A DNA stretch of 64,000 nt from Meandrina meandrites (Eukaryota > Cnidaria > Anthozoa > Scleractinia > Meandrinidae), in assembly GCA_963693305.1 (NCBI GenBank), contig OY855912.1:4087501-4151500 (forward strand), read 5' to 3'. A program made the translations under genes and the position numbers. The notes under the pieces were generated by a model that was not told where the DNA came from, ran no database searches, and was given only the letters and a program-made list of their open reading frames with translations. How positions within the stretch are numbered: position 1 is the stretch's first letter; each line of letters begins with the position of its first letter. Positions 36,901 to 51,500 of this stretch are shown piece by piece.

Positions 36901-39900
36901 CGAGGAGTCATGTTGAAGCTGTGGAGTGAACTCATTAACCGCTACGATGCTGATGTTGAGTGTCACGCTCGAGTTAAGGCTCTGCGGAGTACCCTGGTCT
37001 TCAACGAAGACGACTAAAGTATGATTGAAGTCGGGTCTCGGTTCTTGATCAAGATCGTAAGAAGCATTTACTTTCACCTCCCCCGATGAGTTATCGATTG
37101 TAAAAATCCCCGCTTCATTTCCGCTTATAATTGAATAAAGGAGTTCACTATTCAAGCCCTCATCCGGGTCATCAGCTTGAAGCGTGATAATGACGTCACC
37201 AATTGCAGCGTCCTCCGGGACTGTGGCGACGATTGACGGGGTGTTAAATGAAGGAGCATTGTCGTTAACGTCAGAAATAGTGACTTTAACCTCTCCGTCT
37301 GTAAAACGCACTTTTTCTGGAACGGCGCCGTCGGACGCGCGCACGGTCAGCGCAAACGCGGCGGTGGTTTCGCGGTCTAGCTCTCCGATCGTTGTTATTT
37401 CACCCGATGACGCGTTAATCTGGAACTTGTTTCCAGTGTTCCCGGCCACAATATAGTACGAAACATCACCTTGAGAACCCGAGTCTTGGTCAGTTGCCGT
37501 AACCGTGACAACGGATTCGCCAATAGAAGCGTCCTCCGAGATGGTCGCGTTGTACAAACCATTAGCAGGGTCAAATACGGGCGAGTAGTCGTTAACATAT
37601 CGAACTTCAAAGGGTTGTGAGTGAACCTATCGAATAAAATCAGCTTGCAGTAAGTAAATAAAATTAAGCAACATTATGCGACACAAATGTTCTACAATCT
37701 TTTTGTGGCTCTGCGTCCCAATAGTCGATGAACCCAATTTTTGCAAAATGGTTTTTATTTTCAGAGGAGAATAATTTACGTCAAATGGCGGCAAGACGTC
37801 CTACCTTGAAAACAATTATGCCTGATAATAGCTACCCTAGCATTGTAATATCATTTCAATCATTTAATTGTCAAAAATGGAATATGCATTTTTAAGAATT
37901 TGTAATCCATTCCAAACCCACCTACCGGACTAAGAAATTAGTTTAGTTAATTTTTGGCCAGAAGATTATTTCGAATGTTATCGCACCGCAAGCCCTATAA
38001 AATCGCTCATTGCGGCGGCTACTAACTCGTTATTCTGAAAATCATTTCGAATTGCCAATATTTTAGAGATTCGATAACAAAGATATAGCTTACCACGTGA
38101 CCATAGTTGGACTCGAAGATGAGTTGATACCCAGCACCATAGTAAGATATCGACAAGTTGGTAAATTCCACTCTCTCGTCTTCAACCGTCGCGTTCAACA
38201 CTCCACTTAACGTTCCATTTAATGCCGAGGGTTTGAGCGAAGTGGCGACTGACCAATCACCTTTGAGCGGATGTCCACGCAGGCGCGTTCCCACATCTCG
38301 TACCTCAACTACAGGGGGTACTCCAAAGATTTCTGATTGGTTGGCTTTGTCGGGCTGTTTTATAACTTCGAGGTAAAATTCTCTTGCGGATATGTTGAAA
38401 GTCTCCGACATTACAGACAAACTTGAGTAGGAGGACGAAGGCTCTGTGATGACGGTGAATTCCATTTGGCGCCCTTGAGCCACGTCATAGAAATTCAAGT
38501 CTTGAAACTCAACACGCCCCGAGGTTTGTAGTGAAAGCAAAGTGGTGCCATTTACCACAGAATCGCTACTGCCGACCATAGTTGCATTAATGTACCAAGA
38601 TCTACCTCTCCAGCCAATGTTATCGACTAAAGAGTCTGGATAAGCATTCCTTATTTCCACTATCGGCTGACTGCCACAGATTACCGTATCATTGCAATTG
38701 CCCGGTTGTTGAATCAGTTTAAGATACAGGACTCTTTCAGAAACGTTAAACGCCGACGAATTGCCACTGAACACGTACCGTGAAGGCGGAACAGTCATTG
38801 CCTCTAATGCTAGAATGTAGTTATCGCCGGAAAAGTCTATGCTAAGGTTGGTAAACTGGGCAACTCCGTTGACAAACTCTACTTGGGTAGTTCCATTTAA
38901 ATGCCCGTCATTATCCGCTGGATTAGCGAGAGAGGCTGTAAAGAGCCACTGCCGACCTTTCCACCCAGTGTTGTTTACAATTTCCCCGTTAGCAGCATCT
39001 CGAACTTCAATTCTGGGTTGTTGGCCAAAGCTGACGGTTTCATTCGCGTCGCTGGGTTGGGTGGTTACTGTGAAGTACATGATCCTTTCCTTCACTTCAA
39101 ATGGCTGAGAAGTCGCATTAAAATGAGTCGCTGATGGTTTGCTAACGTAAAAGAACAGCTCGTAATCAGTTCCGTTATGAGTGATGCTCAGATCGGTAAA
39201 ATTCGCCCAGCCGTTCTCTAGCGTGACGTTCACGCTACCTTCTAGTAACGCCATCGAGTCTCCAGTGCCGTTCTTGATAGCTGCCGTGACAGTCCAGTTG
39301 CTAAGGGAACCGTGCCCCAGGCTTGTTACCAAAGTGCCATCAATGTCAACGAGTTTGAGCCTGGGCTGTGACGTGAATGGTACGGTCTCGTTAGCTCTGC
39401 TAGGCTCAGTCACTAACTCCAGTCTGGCTGGTATAAGGAAACTGAACACATTACTCGGCGCGTTTGCCTCCTGTTGTGCCTGAAGCTGGTCGTACCGAAG
39501 GGTGGAGTTGTCTGTTATGTTTGGTCCACCTGCATGAAGACAAACAGTTCATCATAACTGACTGCAGCTAAAAATACCGAAATGGTAGTCAGGCATGATT
39601 ATATCAAAACTAGAAATTGTTGTCACTGACTAGAAATTTATAAAAAATGGACGTTTCGGTAAAAATACTATAACCTTCTTCAGCGAAAATTAAAAACGGC
39701 GTCCACAAGTAAATGAAGAACATGATTGTAGCTATTCTTCTAGTATATCACTACTCAGATTTAATTGACATGTGCCACATCAAATCACTCCCGGAAACAG
39801 AAGACTCTAAATAGTTCAAATGACATGACAAAGCCGAATTACTATTAGTGTTTACTCTAGTGTTCTAACCACGTTGTTTTGCTAAGCTCCTCCCGCCCCC

Positions 39901-42435
39901 CCCCCCCCCCCCATGGGATGCCCTCTTTCCTCTTTCCTTTTATTCGCAATAAAATATCTGTACAATTTCTATATCCTATTTCAGTTTCAAAGCGTTATTT
40001 GATTGCATTTTTTAAAATATCTTTCTTCCTTGTATGCATGCTTGACGAATATAATCTCTCTTAACAGAGACCAAACAGCGAAATAGTCATGTCCTTTTGG
40101 GTGGCTCATATCTAAAAGAGCTGCCTACCGTAGCTTATATAGGAGAGAAACGTCAACGTGGATTCGATTTTCCTTTCAAGCGAAGAAGGAAATTAATTAA
40201 ATTAAACTAATTGTAGCAACAGTCTCGATGGCTCTGATTGAACAAATGCTGCTCGAGAAGAAGGACTACTTACCAGTTTCGTTAGTAGCTCGGACACCGC
40301 CGGTTGGATCAACTGGAGGAGGAATTGGGTCCGAAACTTGAAGTGACACGACTGCTATTTGGGCTTTCTGTGCCAGCTCTCCCGTCTGAACCTTTTCCAC
40401 TACTGAATCACCAATTTCCTTGAGCTCGTCAAATGATGTTGTTTTGTTTACTCCTGTATCAAATAAGCAATATAAGTAGCGTTAAGTGTAAGGTCGAAGG
40501 CAGCGTGGCCTAGTGGTTAGGTCCCGGGTTCAAATCCTCCTCCCTGCCACTAGATGGATTTGTCTTCGGTGGTCCCGAATTCAACTCCTCCACGCTTTGT
40601 ATATAGCCAACTGGTCAGCCTCCTGCCAGTTGGGATTTTTAACAAGTTTCTGTTCGATTTATAATATTTAAATATTTATTTATTTATAATGTCAATATTT
40701 ATAATATTTATTTATAATATTTATCTTTTAAGTATCTAGGTGTATTACTGGATGAGAAATGGAAATGGAAGATGCACGTCAATAGCCTCTTACAAAAATT
40801 AGGACATCGCCTTTTAGTCTTCAATCGAATCTATCATATGCTGGATCAGAAAAGTCTCACAGCATATTTTAATGGCCTTGTCCTACCACACCTAGATTAC
40901 GCAGATATTGTCTGGGGTGACCAGCCTGGTCTTACAACACAGATGAAACAATTACAATCTTTTCAAAATCGCTTTGCGAAGAAGATCGTTAAGTCGAAAG
41001 TGTCATCAGCAGAGGCCTTGACGTCGTTGCGGTGGGTGTCTTTACATGCGAGGCGGTTCGGTCATCGGTGTTGTGTTGTGCAAGATGCAATCAAAGGTAG
41101 CATCCCCGAGCATTTCGGTGTATTCAGATCCACCATGAACCAACGACACGGTTATAATACCCGAAATGGCTACATGCCCAAAGTCAGTAGGCCAAGAACG
41201 GAATGGGGAAAAAGCAAAACATATTATAAAGCCATTAACGACTGGGCCAAGCTACCAAGTGCTTTAAAGAAACTGATGCCGAAAACTATTTTTAAATACA
41301 AATTGAAACAGTTTTTATTACACCATTTTTAACCTTAGTTAGTAGTATTTTAATCTCTTGTTCTAGTTTTTAATCTTAGTTAGCTACAGTTTTAGATATT
41401 TTTAGTTTTTATTACCGCATAGGTTTTGTCCTTTTTATTGTATCTTAGATTTTAATGTATTTTAAAGGTTTGACATTTATTTTCTCAGAGGACCCTCCTG
41501 AAAACCACCTCTAGGTGATTGGAGGCCTCCTCTTAAAATATTATGTATTATTATTTATTATTTTTATATTTGTTTCACTATTTACAGTGTCCTCAATTAG
41601 CACAGCCGTGCTAAATACATTGACACTTAAATAAAGTGATTTATTTATTTTATTTATTTTATAGTACAATGCAAAAGAAGTCAAGGTTTTTTGGGCCGAT
41701 TGACTAAAGAGGCTGCTTGTTAAGGTCATTGCTTAGTATTACATTGCGCATCCTGCGCAGGATTTTACGCGTAATTAACGCGCGCACATAAACAAAATGG
41801 CGGCTTTTTGCTTTGTGGCTTAGCTCGCAAGAGAGATAAATCGTAGTTTTCTCGTAAACAAGTACGGAGATCTATCAGTTTTTTTCTCGTATTTTGTATA
41901 AAATGACTACAGATCAATTTCTATGTTTGAAAAATAAATTATCACCGGAAACGTGCATTTTGTCAGTATTTGCAAAGAAATTATTCAGTAAGGAATTATG
42001 TGTTCCTAAAGGAATATGGTGACCCCCCCCCCCCCCCCCCCCCCTTTTATATTCAAAATTTAAATTCCCTCAAGGTAATTAACCAGTGGACAAAGTTTGA
42101 TTGAAAATATATTTTCAGTTCTATTTCCGGGATATATTTATGATCTTAACTTCGGCATCAATGGCACAAAGCGGCTACACTGGACAAGTTGCTAGTGGAC
42201 AAGTTTCATCACACACCGACCGACTCCAGCATTTTGTCAGGGTTAACAAACAATTCTCTAGTACCCATTTATGCTCACGGGTAGCCCTCAAGTAGCAATG
42301 CATCGCTCTAACTAACAGGCATTCGCGCCTCCCTAAGACAACGAAATGTTTGTAATATTTGTTTGCTTATTTACAGTGTCCACAATTAGCACAACAGTGC
42401 TAAATACCCTGACACTTAAATAAAGTGATTTATTT

Positions 42436-42523
<88 letters not shown>

Positions 42524-45500
42524 TTCAAATCCTATTTCCATACCTGTGTAGTTGGATGACGAAGAGCCGTTTACAGCCAGTGGAGGATCAGCGATCTCAA
42601 GTTCGACAAGAGCCACGTCGCCAGATGATCGTCGCTTTCTCCTGCCGCTCTCGCTGACAATATTCACAACTCTTATAAGCGATTGGTCAATACCCAATAG
42701 GCCTGCAAGGTTTCTAACCAAGTTCTCTTTGAAGAAATCATCAATTGAGACAGCTTCCACCCCAATTTGTACCTGCAACGGGTATATAAATTTCATTATT
42801 GAAGGTAGAAAAATTCGAGATGACCGCTGCAATATTCGGACGAGTCGTTAAACAACTTCGTTCCAAGGGTCTCTCTCTCCCCGCCCCCCAGAGCGAGAGA
42901 GAGGGGGGGGGGGGGGGGGGGGAGACACCCTGGAAACGAGGTTGGTCGTTCGTTAAAACGTTCACTGGGACACAGCAATTCTGTAACTACCCGAAACTTA
43001 TCATGAAAAGACGGGATAACTAACCGTGCGGAATATTTCATTTGATTTTTTCAGTAATAATCAACTATAGGCTTACACAAGAGAAAACACAACAAGCAAA
43101 TGTGATAACAGGAGCAACAATTTTACTGATCGTAGCCGTCATTTCTTGAGAGGGAACAGTCAGTGTTTTTGATGACAGACGATCTGTTTGACGAAGAATT
43201 TGCTAAAAAGATTAAAGACATAAAATATACGATGACGGCCAGGCCTCCATACTTCTATCCTGTGGTCCCGCAAAATAACTTTCAAAGCAAAGAACTATCG
43301 CCGAATTCTTGCTTATCCAACAAAAGAGAACCTCTTTGAACAAACAAGTACCTTGCTAAGTGGTAAGTCATGTAATTCCCAGGGCAATTCATTGAGTGTA
43401 TGTACTACTCGAGATTACAAACGGCCGTCGAAAATGTTCGGTGTTTTAGAGCTTTTCTGATTCATTTTAGCTTCCAATCACACATTTTTTTAATTATCAA
43501 CATCTCGTTACCTGAACTACAGGCATGACTCTTATTTCCACAGGGTCTGACCCGCGCACAACGACAAACAAGGTCGCACGGTTACGATCGAAGTAATTTG
43601 CGCCACCATTACTGGTCAGCGGTGGTACAAAGTAGTCCTCGGACGCGCCTGGGGGCGTGGGATCTAAGGTGAATTCTGATCCCTGGAGTCTTGCGTTTGT
43701 TGGGTTGATGAATACTTCTGCAAGAGTGAAAGTCAAGTCAAGAATTCCTTTTCATCAGCACATTTCAACTGAGTATAGTTCTGACATCTAGAGATAGACT
43801 AAATTTATTTAGACAATGGTGAAATTCTGAAGTAAAATATAAATTCCCTTTTAATCGCCGTTGGTTTCGGCGTGGCCGTCGTGATTACTTAAACGCCGTA
43901 AAAGATATTTTCCTAAAGAAGTAACTAACCACCAGCTCCTAGCCTTAATCTATGGCATTCATCTGACAAGAACTCGCATGACAAAATTAAAATTTTCTCA
44001 AAAATAACTACTCGGATTAAAAATCAAAGCGAGAAAACCTACCTTGTTTATAGACATCTTGCCTCTGAGGTCTTTGGTAGAATATCCCAACACGAATCAC
44101 ATCTGTGGGATCGCTGTTTAGCAAGTGTAGCTTCATGTTTTGCGGCTCGTTGCTTGTGAAATACAGAGAATAGTTCGTACCGGTCGCTACGATTCCAAAA
44201 AACGTAGAAATCCGTTCTTGACAAGTGTACCCCAGACACCATCCGTGATCTTGCGGCCCGTTCAGCAGGTTGACATAACCATTTGCAATCAGCGCAACAG
44301 GGGACAGTCGTCGTGTTTCGGTGTCCTCGTCCAAACTTTCAATGACTAGCATCCTGTAATCAATTGAGCTGCATTTGTACGCGTTCCAGTCGGCGTCCCA
44401 TGAGCACTTGCTTTGATCACGTGTGCCACGAATAATGCCCTTATTAGGAGCGATCTCAGATATGTTGAGTCGAGTACCATCCACGGCGGTCAGAGCAGGT
44501 TTGGGGATGCGATAGTCACCTAGGCCAAATAACGAACAAACAATAATTTAAGGCCATGTCACACGAGAAAACTCAACATACGTTGCAGTGCCAGTCGCCA
44601 AAAAATTTCGCGTGCAACAGCTCCATTTCTGCAGCTTGCTTTGCAACAAATTGTTGCGTAGCAAATTGCACGAAAGGTAGAACTCTCCTCTACTCTCCTC
44701 TGCGTTTAGCATGTTAGACTGCGAGCAATATTTCTTTTGCCTTTAAGTCCGTTAGGAGGCAACGCGAAAGCGAGCCAGCGCGATATACGAAAAGTGAAGC
44801 CGCGAGCGTTTAATAGCGTGGGCACCGCTTTTCTTTTGGCGCCCGCGCTTTAGCCACCGCTTGCTACTTCGCCGCTCGTTTATATCGCGCTCGTTCGCTT
44901 TCGCGTTCGGCCTGAAGGACTTAAAAGCAGAAGAAAGGATGCTCGGAGAGTTAATGCCTTGTCCGAGAACACAACACAATGACCTCATTCAGGCCTCAAA
45001 CCCGGATCGCTCGATTCAGCGTCTAATGCAGTAACCAGAAGGCAAACCTCTCGGCTGCAAGTAACAAATAAATGACTTGAACGTGATTGAAGATCAAACC
45101 GAAAACTAATTCGTAGAAATTTTATAGGACGCCCAAGAATTGTTTTGTGCATGGATGCGTATCTATTTCATGAGACTCAGTGATATTTTAGTAGTAAATC
45201 GTACCCAGGCCATAACGTTTGTCTCCATCCCACTCGTACTCGGCTTTGGATATGGCTGTACCCCCCACAGCGCCTGTCAAAGAGCCATCAAGGTCCCGGA
45301 TGAGTTGCTGTCTTCTTCCATCACAGTCCATGTCGACACAGTCCGACGGGTTTACCCACTGGAGTGAGGGTTCTTGATAAAGTAGTTTTGATATTTGGTC
45401 GACGGAATAGAAATGCAGGCCTAAAACGAGAGAAATCAGTTAGAAAGCAAACGATTTATTCATAACGTTTCCAGTAGATACTAGCATGCTAATAGCTACT

Positions 45501-48500
45501 GCTAGTACGTTGCACACACTACCACAGGCCTTCACAAACAAACAAACAAACAACAAGCAAAAACTGAAAAAAAGAAACAAAAAAATGACGAGTAACACAT
45601 TAGAAGACTGCAACCAAATTTATTAAGACCTTGACTGAGATCACGTTCATCAGCAAGAAGGTGAAAGCCAGACTTTTACACAAGAAGACTGGCGAACTGC
45701 AAATCCAATAGACGCTACTTGGCAATTCAGAAAAATTCCAAGCTTGCTCCAAACAGAATTCTAACCCATTCTAACTCTTTCTAAATAGTTTCTCAAACAG
45801 ATTTTTTGGTTCATCAAGTAAAAACAAAGAAAATCGTCACATGACATTTCCTAGAGTTCATCACTTTCTTTATTGTCATCAAATATCTTCTTGAAAATGT
45901 ACTGATATCGTTAAGAAAAGTTAACTTTTTATCACAAGTTAGGAACAAAGCTACGTTGAACAAAACATGGCATACTCCAAACTAGTCTCCTTCGCAGCCG
46001 TTTTTAGTGTCGTCACGAGGAGCGTTGCGTGACGACACTAAAAACGGCTGCGAAGGAGACTAACTCCAAACTAACCTCGTACGTCCAATGGATGAAGAAT
46101 GTCTCCCACCCATGCATTGGTAATCATAGCGCGATGCCTCTTGCCGCATTTCTCCTGGAACCCGGAAAAGGTAACTTCATGGTACAATGAGTAGCCATTT
46201 ATTGCTGGGTAGCTGTGTGGGCTTTCCCATGGCAACGTCGGACCACCTGCTGGGGAGGACTGGAACGACGGAGTCGTGATTCCAATTTTACCGTCTGTTG
46301 AAAAAAAATTGATGAGAGATGAATCATCCCATATAATGCATATCAAAATGTACAGCCTTCATTTTATTTCACTTTAAAGAGTCGAAGGTCCATCATTTCT
46401 CGCATTGGGAGAAACCCAACACACAAACGTTCATTGAAGTTCCGAGGTGTGTCCATGCTTATTAACCAATCAGCTTGCCATAACATCTCTTACGAGAAAA
46501 AGAGGAACGTCAGCCACCTGAGTTTAGTTGAATTTATTTTAAAACGCTTATGTCTAAATGAAAATTGAGTGCAGAAATCCTTTCCCATAGAGCTTAATAT
46601 GGCTTTTTGATTTTTATCAATTTCACTTGATCAGACGGGAGTTGAACTCATAGTGAGAATTCTTAACAGCAACGCATGGCTTCACGTCTGACACTTATTT
46701 TTTACCCTATCGTTCTGATTTATTTGCGATGCAGAAATATGTCTCACGATAAAACTACACGAGATTGGATTTACAATCAATAGGAGCTTTTTGTTCGTCT
46801 AAACGCTAATGTTCACGGCTCTTCCACTGGAGCAACTTGTATATTTAATGATCTAAACAAATAGAAATTTTTAAAATAATTACCTCCTGGAGCCTTTATC
46901 GGTCCAGGGCCTGGGTACGGTACTCTTGCATTTGGTACTATGCTGTCATCTGCGCAGTCGTAGTTTGGACTTGTGCCAACGATGAGCGAGTTTCTCAAAA
47001 TGAAAAATTTGTTAGCAGTTCCGTGGGAAATAGATGGTGGCCCCCACACATTGGGAAACACACCGACTGTATTGTCCACGGCAACAACATTGTCCACAAT
47101 AACGCTGGACTGAGCGAAAGTGAAGATTCCATAATCGTAATTCCTCCAAATAGTGTATCCGGATAGCATGGAGCATTCTGGAAGACCCTCTTCGTAATGT
47201 AAGTGTATTCCATGCCACGCACCATGGACGTGATTGCCGACAGAAATTCCTGAAGAATCATCTGTGCACTTCTCGCCATCAAGCTTGTATCCAAAGCGTT
47301 CACTTCCAGCCACTGTGTTGTTTATCATAGTAACATCAGTGGCTTCATGAACTTCGAAGGCACCAGGCCAGTGGACGGTGGGTCGCCTTCTTCTTCCATT
47401 GTATGTGTCTATGGAGATAGAATACACAGCCAAATTTCGTAAAAGGCTGTTAAATCTTCCGGCAACTCGAATTGAAGGCCCGACTGTGAGATATACCACA
47501 TTATCTTCCACCGTTAAATTGTCGGTCCTAAACACACCGATACCGGTGTTAAAACCATCATGTAAGGAATTGCCACGGACGTAGGACGTGTTACCTTCAA
47601 CAACGCCAGTATCGAGGAAAGCTAAGGCGAATCTAAAATAAAAAAAAACAAACAAACAAAACAAAATGGCAAAATAAAGATTATGATATTACTATATAAA
47701 CAAAAGAAAACAAGGACTTATTTGTTTCCTTTACCAAGTTTTACTTGTACTGAGGAGAAGGTCAGTCCAAGGATACAAAAAAATCATGTTTGAACCATGT
47801 TTTGGTTTAATTGCAGCAAGATCACTATAAACCGAGCCTAAATATTGTCATTTATTTATAAACACATTACAAAGCATTCAAACATTCAATATAATTTACA
47901 TTGTCGATTGATTGACTGAAATTTGAAATTGCCGGATAGTTTTGGATTCGGGTTTTACTTTTGTTTTCTGTTGTGTGCGCTTCGACATATTTCACAGTGG
48001 TTATAATAAAAATTATCTTACCTAGGGTCATAATCATCGATATGGCCCTCCTGTCCACAATGACTGAACTCCACATTCTCAATTCTGGCACTACCCTTAT
48101 ATTCTATCCCATCATATACTGTTCGACCAATCAAAACACGGCATCCGAACGACTGGTCCCAGGCCCCGGCAGGGTTGTTTGCCCCTTCAATGACGATATT
48201 TCTGGTCAGCAGTCCCACTTCCGCTGCCAGAGTGTATGACCAATTGCCAGCGGTATGCGTTTCTGCGATGTGCTTGTACTGAAGATTTGCATCTAGTGTC
48301 AAATTCTGCTTATCTTGCGAAATTCCTGTTATAAAGAACTTTTCAGTTTGTTGTGGTTCAACTGTAGTCGAAGTGAGGACGATCTCATCGCCAACTTTCC
48401 AATCCACGGGCTCGGCAAGTATTAACACATTATCTCCGGCTTCAGCGGTTGCCGCCAGTCGAGTCCAATAGACTCTCCTTGGTTTCCCGTGCAGCCACAT

Positions 48501-51500
48501 GACTCCAAACACTCCAATTGCCTTGCTACCCACGTTGACATCTCGCATAGGAAGTTCTTCGCTGTACACGTCTCCTTGAAGGACTATTTGCAAATTTGAA
48601 AGATAAGGCTCGTCCGGCCATCCTACGATCAGTGCTCCTGTAACGAAGATAATAGAAGCATTCAATACCATGCCAGGCCTGTCGTCGATCTCCAGTGCGC
48701 CGTGCACGAGCAACTGGTTTAAATATGGTAGCTGCGTATCGGCCAGCATGTACCAATCCTCCTGTATCATGACGTCACTTCCGTTGGTAGGCAACCGCCT
48801 TCCATAGCCGCCATACATGGGCTCAGTTCCCTCCCAGTCATCAGGGATGGACCAGCGCAGGAACTCCAACGGTCTTCCTTGTGGGGGAGGGGGTGGTATC
48901 GGGATCTCGCAGCCCTCGTAGTAGCATTGATAAACGTCCAGAGTGATATCAAGTGGCTCAACATTGTCATTGGGAGTCCGAGTCCCGTCCTTGCCAGACG
49001 CTATGTACGTGAACACTTTGGTTTCATTTACAAAACTCCAGTTCCCGTGTTGAGCGTCAGCGGATGGAGTCACTTCGGTCATGTTCTGATAAGCACCAGT
49101 GGTGGTGAAGTGATCTGGTGTTTGTGTTAATTGGTGCGATATCCAGACATGATCATCTTCTTCCATATCAAAGAACTTACCGCTGTAGGTGATGTTAGTT
49201 AGGTGGGATGCGTCTTCGAATGTCATGTTGTATCTTTCCCCCATGATCAGAAGCACCACCCAGCCCAATTTATAGGTTGCGCACATGTCGCAGAAAGGCA
49301 AAGCATCGGTTCCGTAATCGTTTGCTATCAAAATCCTTGTACCTAGAAGTGAATCTGGGGCTGCGTCACCTAGTGCTAACCTCCTGAATTTCACGCTGGA
49401 GTCGCACACACTTCCGTTTACACGTCCGTAGCTGTGCTCCATTGACTGAGTGCATTTCTCAGGCGGCAGGTTCGCACTGTACGGCACAACGCTTCCGTTA
49501 GGATACCCGGTTATACTTCCGTCAAGATCAAGAATCGCCGATTCATGACTCCACTCAAAAAAGGACCGGCGTGGCGAGTTCACAAAACGGTTTTTTAAAG
49601 CGTGAGTTATCCAGCCGCCTCTCTTTTTAAACTCCTTACATTGAGCACAATAACCGTAAGCGGTGCAGCCTTCCCGGTCGAAGTTCACGAAAGTGACGTT
49701 TTCGACGACAAGTTTGGAGTCTTGTGGTAATTTTATACCCCACGTTGTACATTTTGTGTTGCTTTTTATTAACAGTTCCAATCCCTCACTCACTTGGCTG
49801 TGGCCAACGATGAGAGCGTTTTTAATTTTGGGACCGCCCCTCGGGGCGTCTGCTTCCCCCGCGAAAACGTACTCAATACCAGCGATGTCATTATCCAGCA
49901 TCTTGAAATCGTGCATTTGAACTGCTCCAATTTTGACGGCTTCTGCTCCGCGCATATTGTTGTAGGCGATGAAAGAGCCAAAGACAGCGGGCTTAGCGAT
50001 CAACGCATTGCAGCCACTTCCCTTCAGAGGATGATAAATCGGAAAAATCCACAATCCATAGCGGCCGAACGAATGCGCCGAGTTGTTGGAAAATTCAAGC
50101 ATGAATACATTCCTAGGGCAGACGTCAGCTCTGAACGACGGGCCATCCGGGTGCTCAAACATCTGGTACCAGAAACCAAAATGGCTGCCTCCTGCAGCGG
50201 CGTTGTGACTTACCGTGTTGTTAGCGTTTGTAACCCAGAATGTGGCTGGCGTGATATCTACGTTCAGTGCCGATGAAGAAGCGATGACAAATACCCCCAG
50301 GTTGTACATGACCACGTTACCGGTTTCAATACCGTCCTCCATGAAGAACGCATTTCCGCGGACGTTGAAAACAACATTGTGGATTACAAGAAGTCGGTGA
50401 ACGCCGTGCATTGTTATAGCTCGGTTGAAGCTGTGATGTATTGCGCATCCCACAACGTAGGATCCCGACACGTCGCCGCTGAGATGGAAATGAATTGGAT
50501 AGCGACCGAGACGGAATGCTTGCCCCGCGTGCGAGATCTCCACGTAGCTGAACCTTGCTGTTATCAAGCCCTTACTCTCTTCAGGGGCGTGGATCATAAT
50601 CTGCACACCAAATTCGTCGCTTCCAATCTCCTCGCCAAATTTTCCACGGAAACACGTTTGTGTCTGAAATTGGCCCGGTTCAAATTCTTCCTCGCACGCT
50701 TCAATTGTTTCCGTCCACATGGAATGTACCGCGCCTCTCACTCGCACGTTCCGCGTGAGGAGACCGACTTCCGCGCACGTTTCCGCGGTGTGAATTTCAT
50801 CAAACGTCTGCACAATGCAGATGTGTTTGTACTTCAGCGGCGGTGAGACTTGCAAGGTGTAGTTGTTATTGAGAACGGCTGTAATCGTCAGCTCCTCGAA
50901 CTCACGTTGTGATTTTCCAGTTGGAGCCAGAATAATCTGATCACCCGGTTTCCACGTGACCTGTTTCTGGAGATGCAGCTCGGTGGTGCCGGGCTCTGCC
51001 GTGGAATTGAGATGTGTCCACGTGATAGGCACGTGTAAGCCGTGAAGATCAAGCTTTCCCTCACGTAACGCAAGAGTCTTCGTACCAAACACTGGAATTT
51101 CTGTCGATCGAACATGGCCGTGCAAAGTAATCGTGGCTTGGCCTGGGAAGGGGTCATCCTCAGTGCCTACTTGAAGAGCTCCATTGTCGGTAATAAGTAT
51201 GTTTTCTGCTTGTAAGTGAAGAGAAGGCTTTTCCATGTCGAATACGAGCTTTCCTCCCTGTATTAGAAGCATTTTAAGAACTGGTGTGTCTTGATCAAGT
51301 AAGATAGTCTGTCCCGTCTTTATAACCACGAATGTACCTGTGGGTTACAAAATACATTAAACTTATAAGGTGTTGGTGCTAATTAATTTGGTAAATGAAC
51401 AAACTCTCGCTCAGTCTTTTTCTGATTTCTAGAGGGATCTAAAATCGAATACTAATTAAACCAATATACCTTGCTCAGGAGGGTCCTGATTTCCCCAAGT

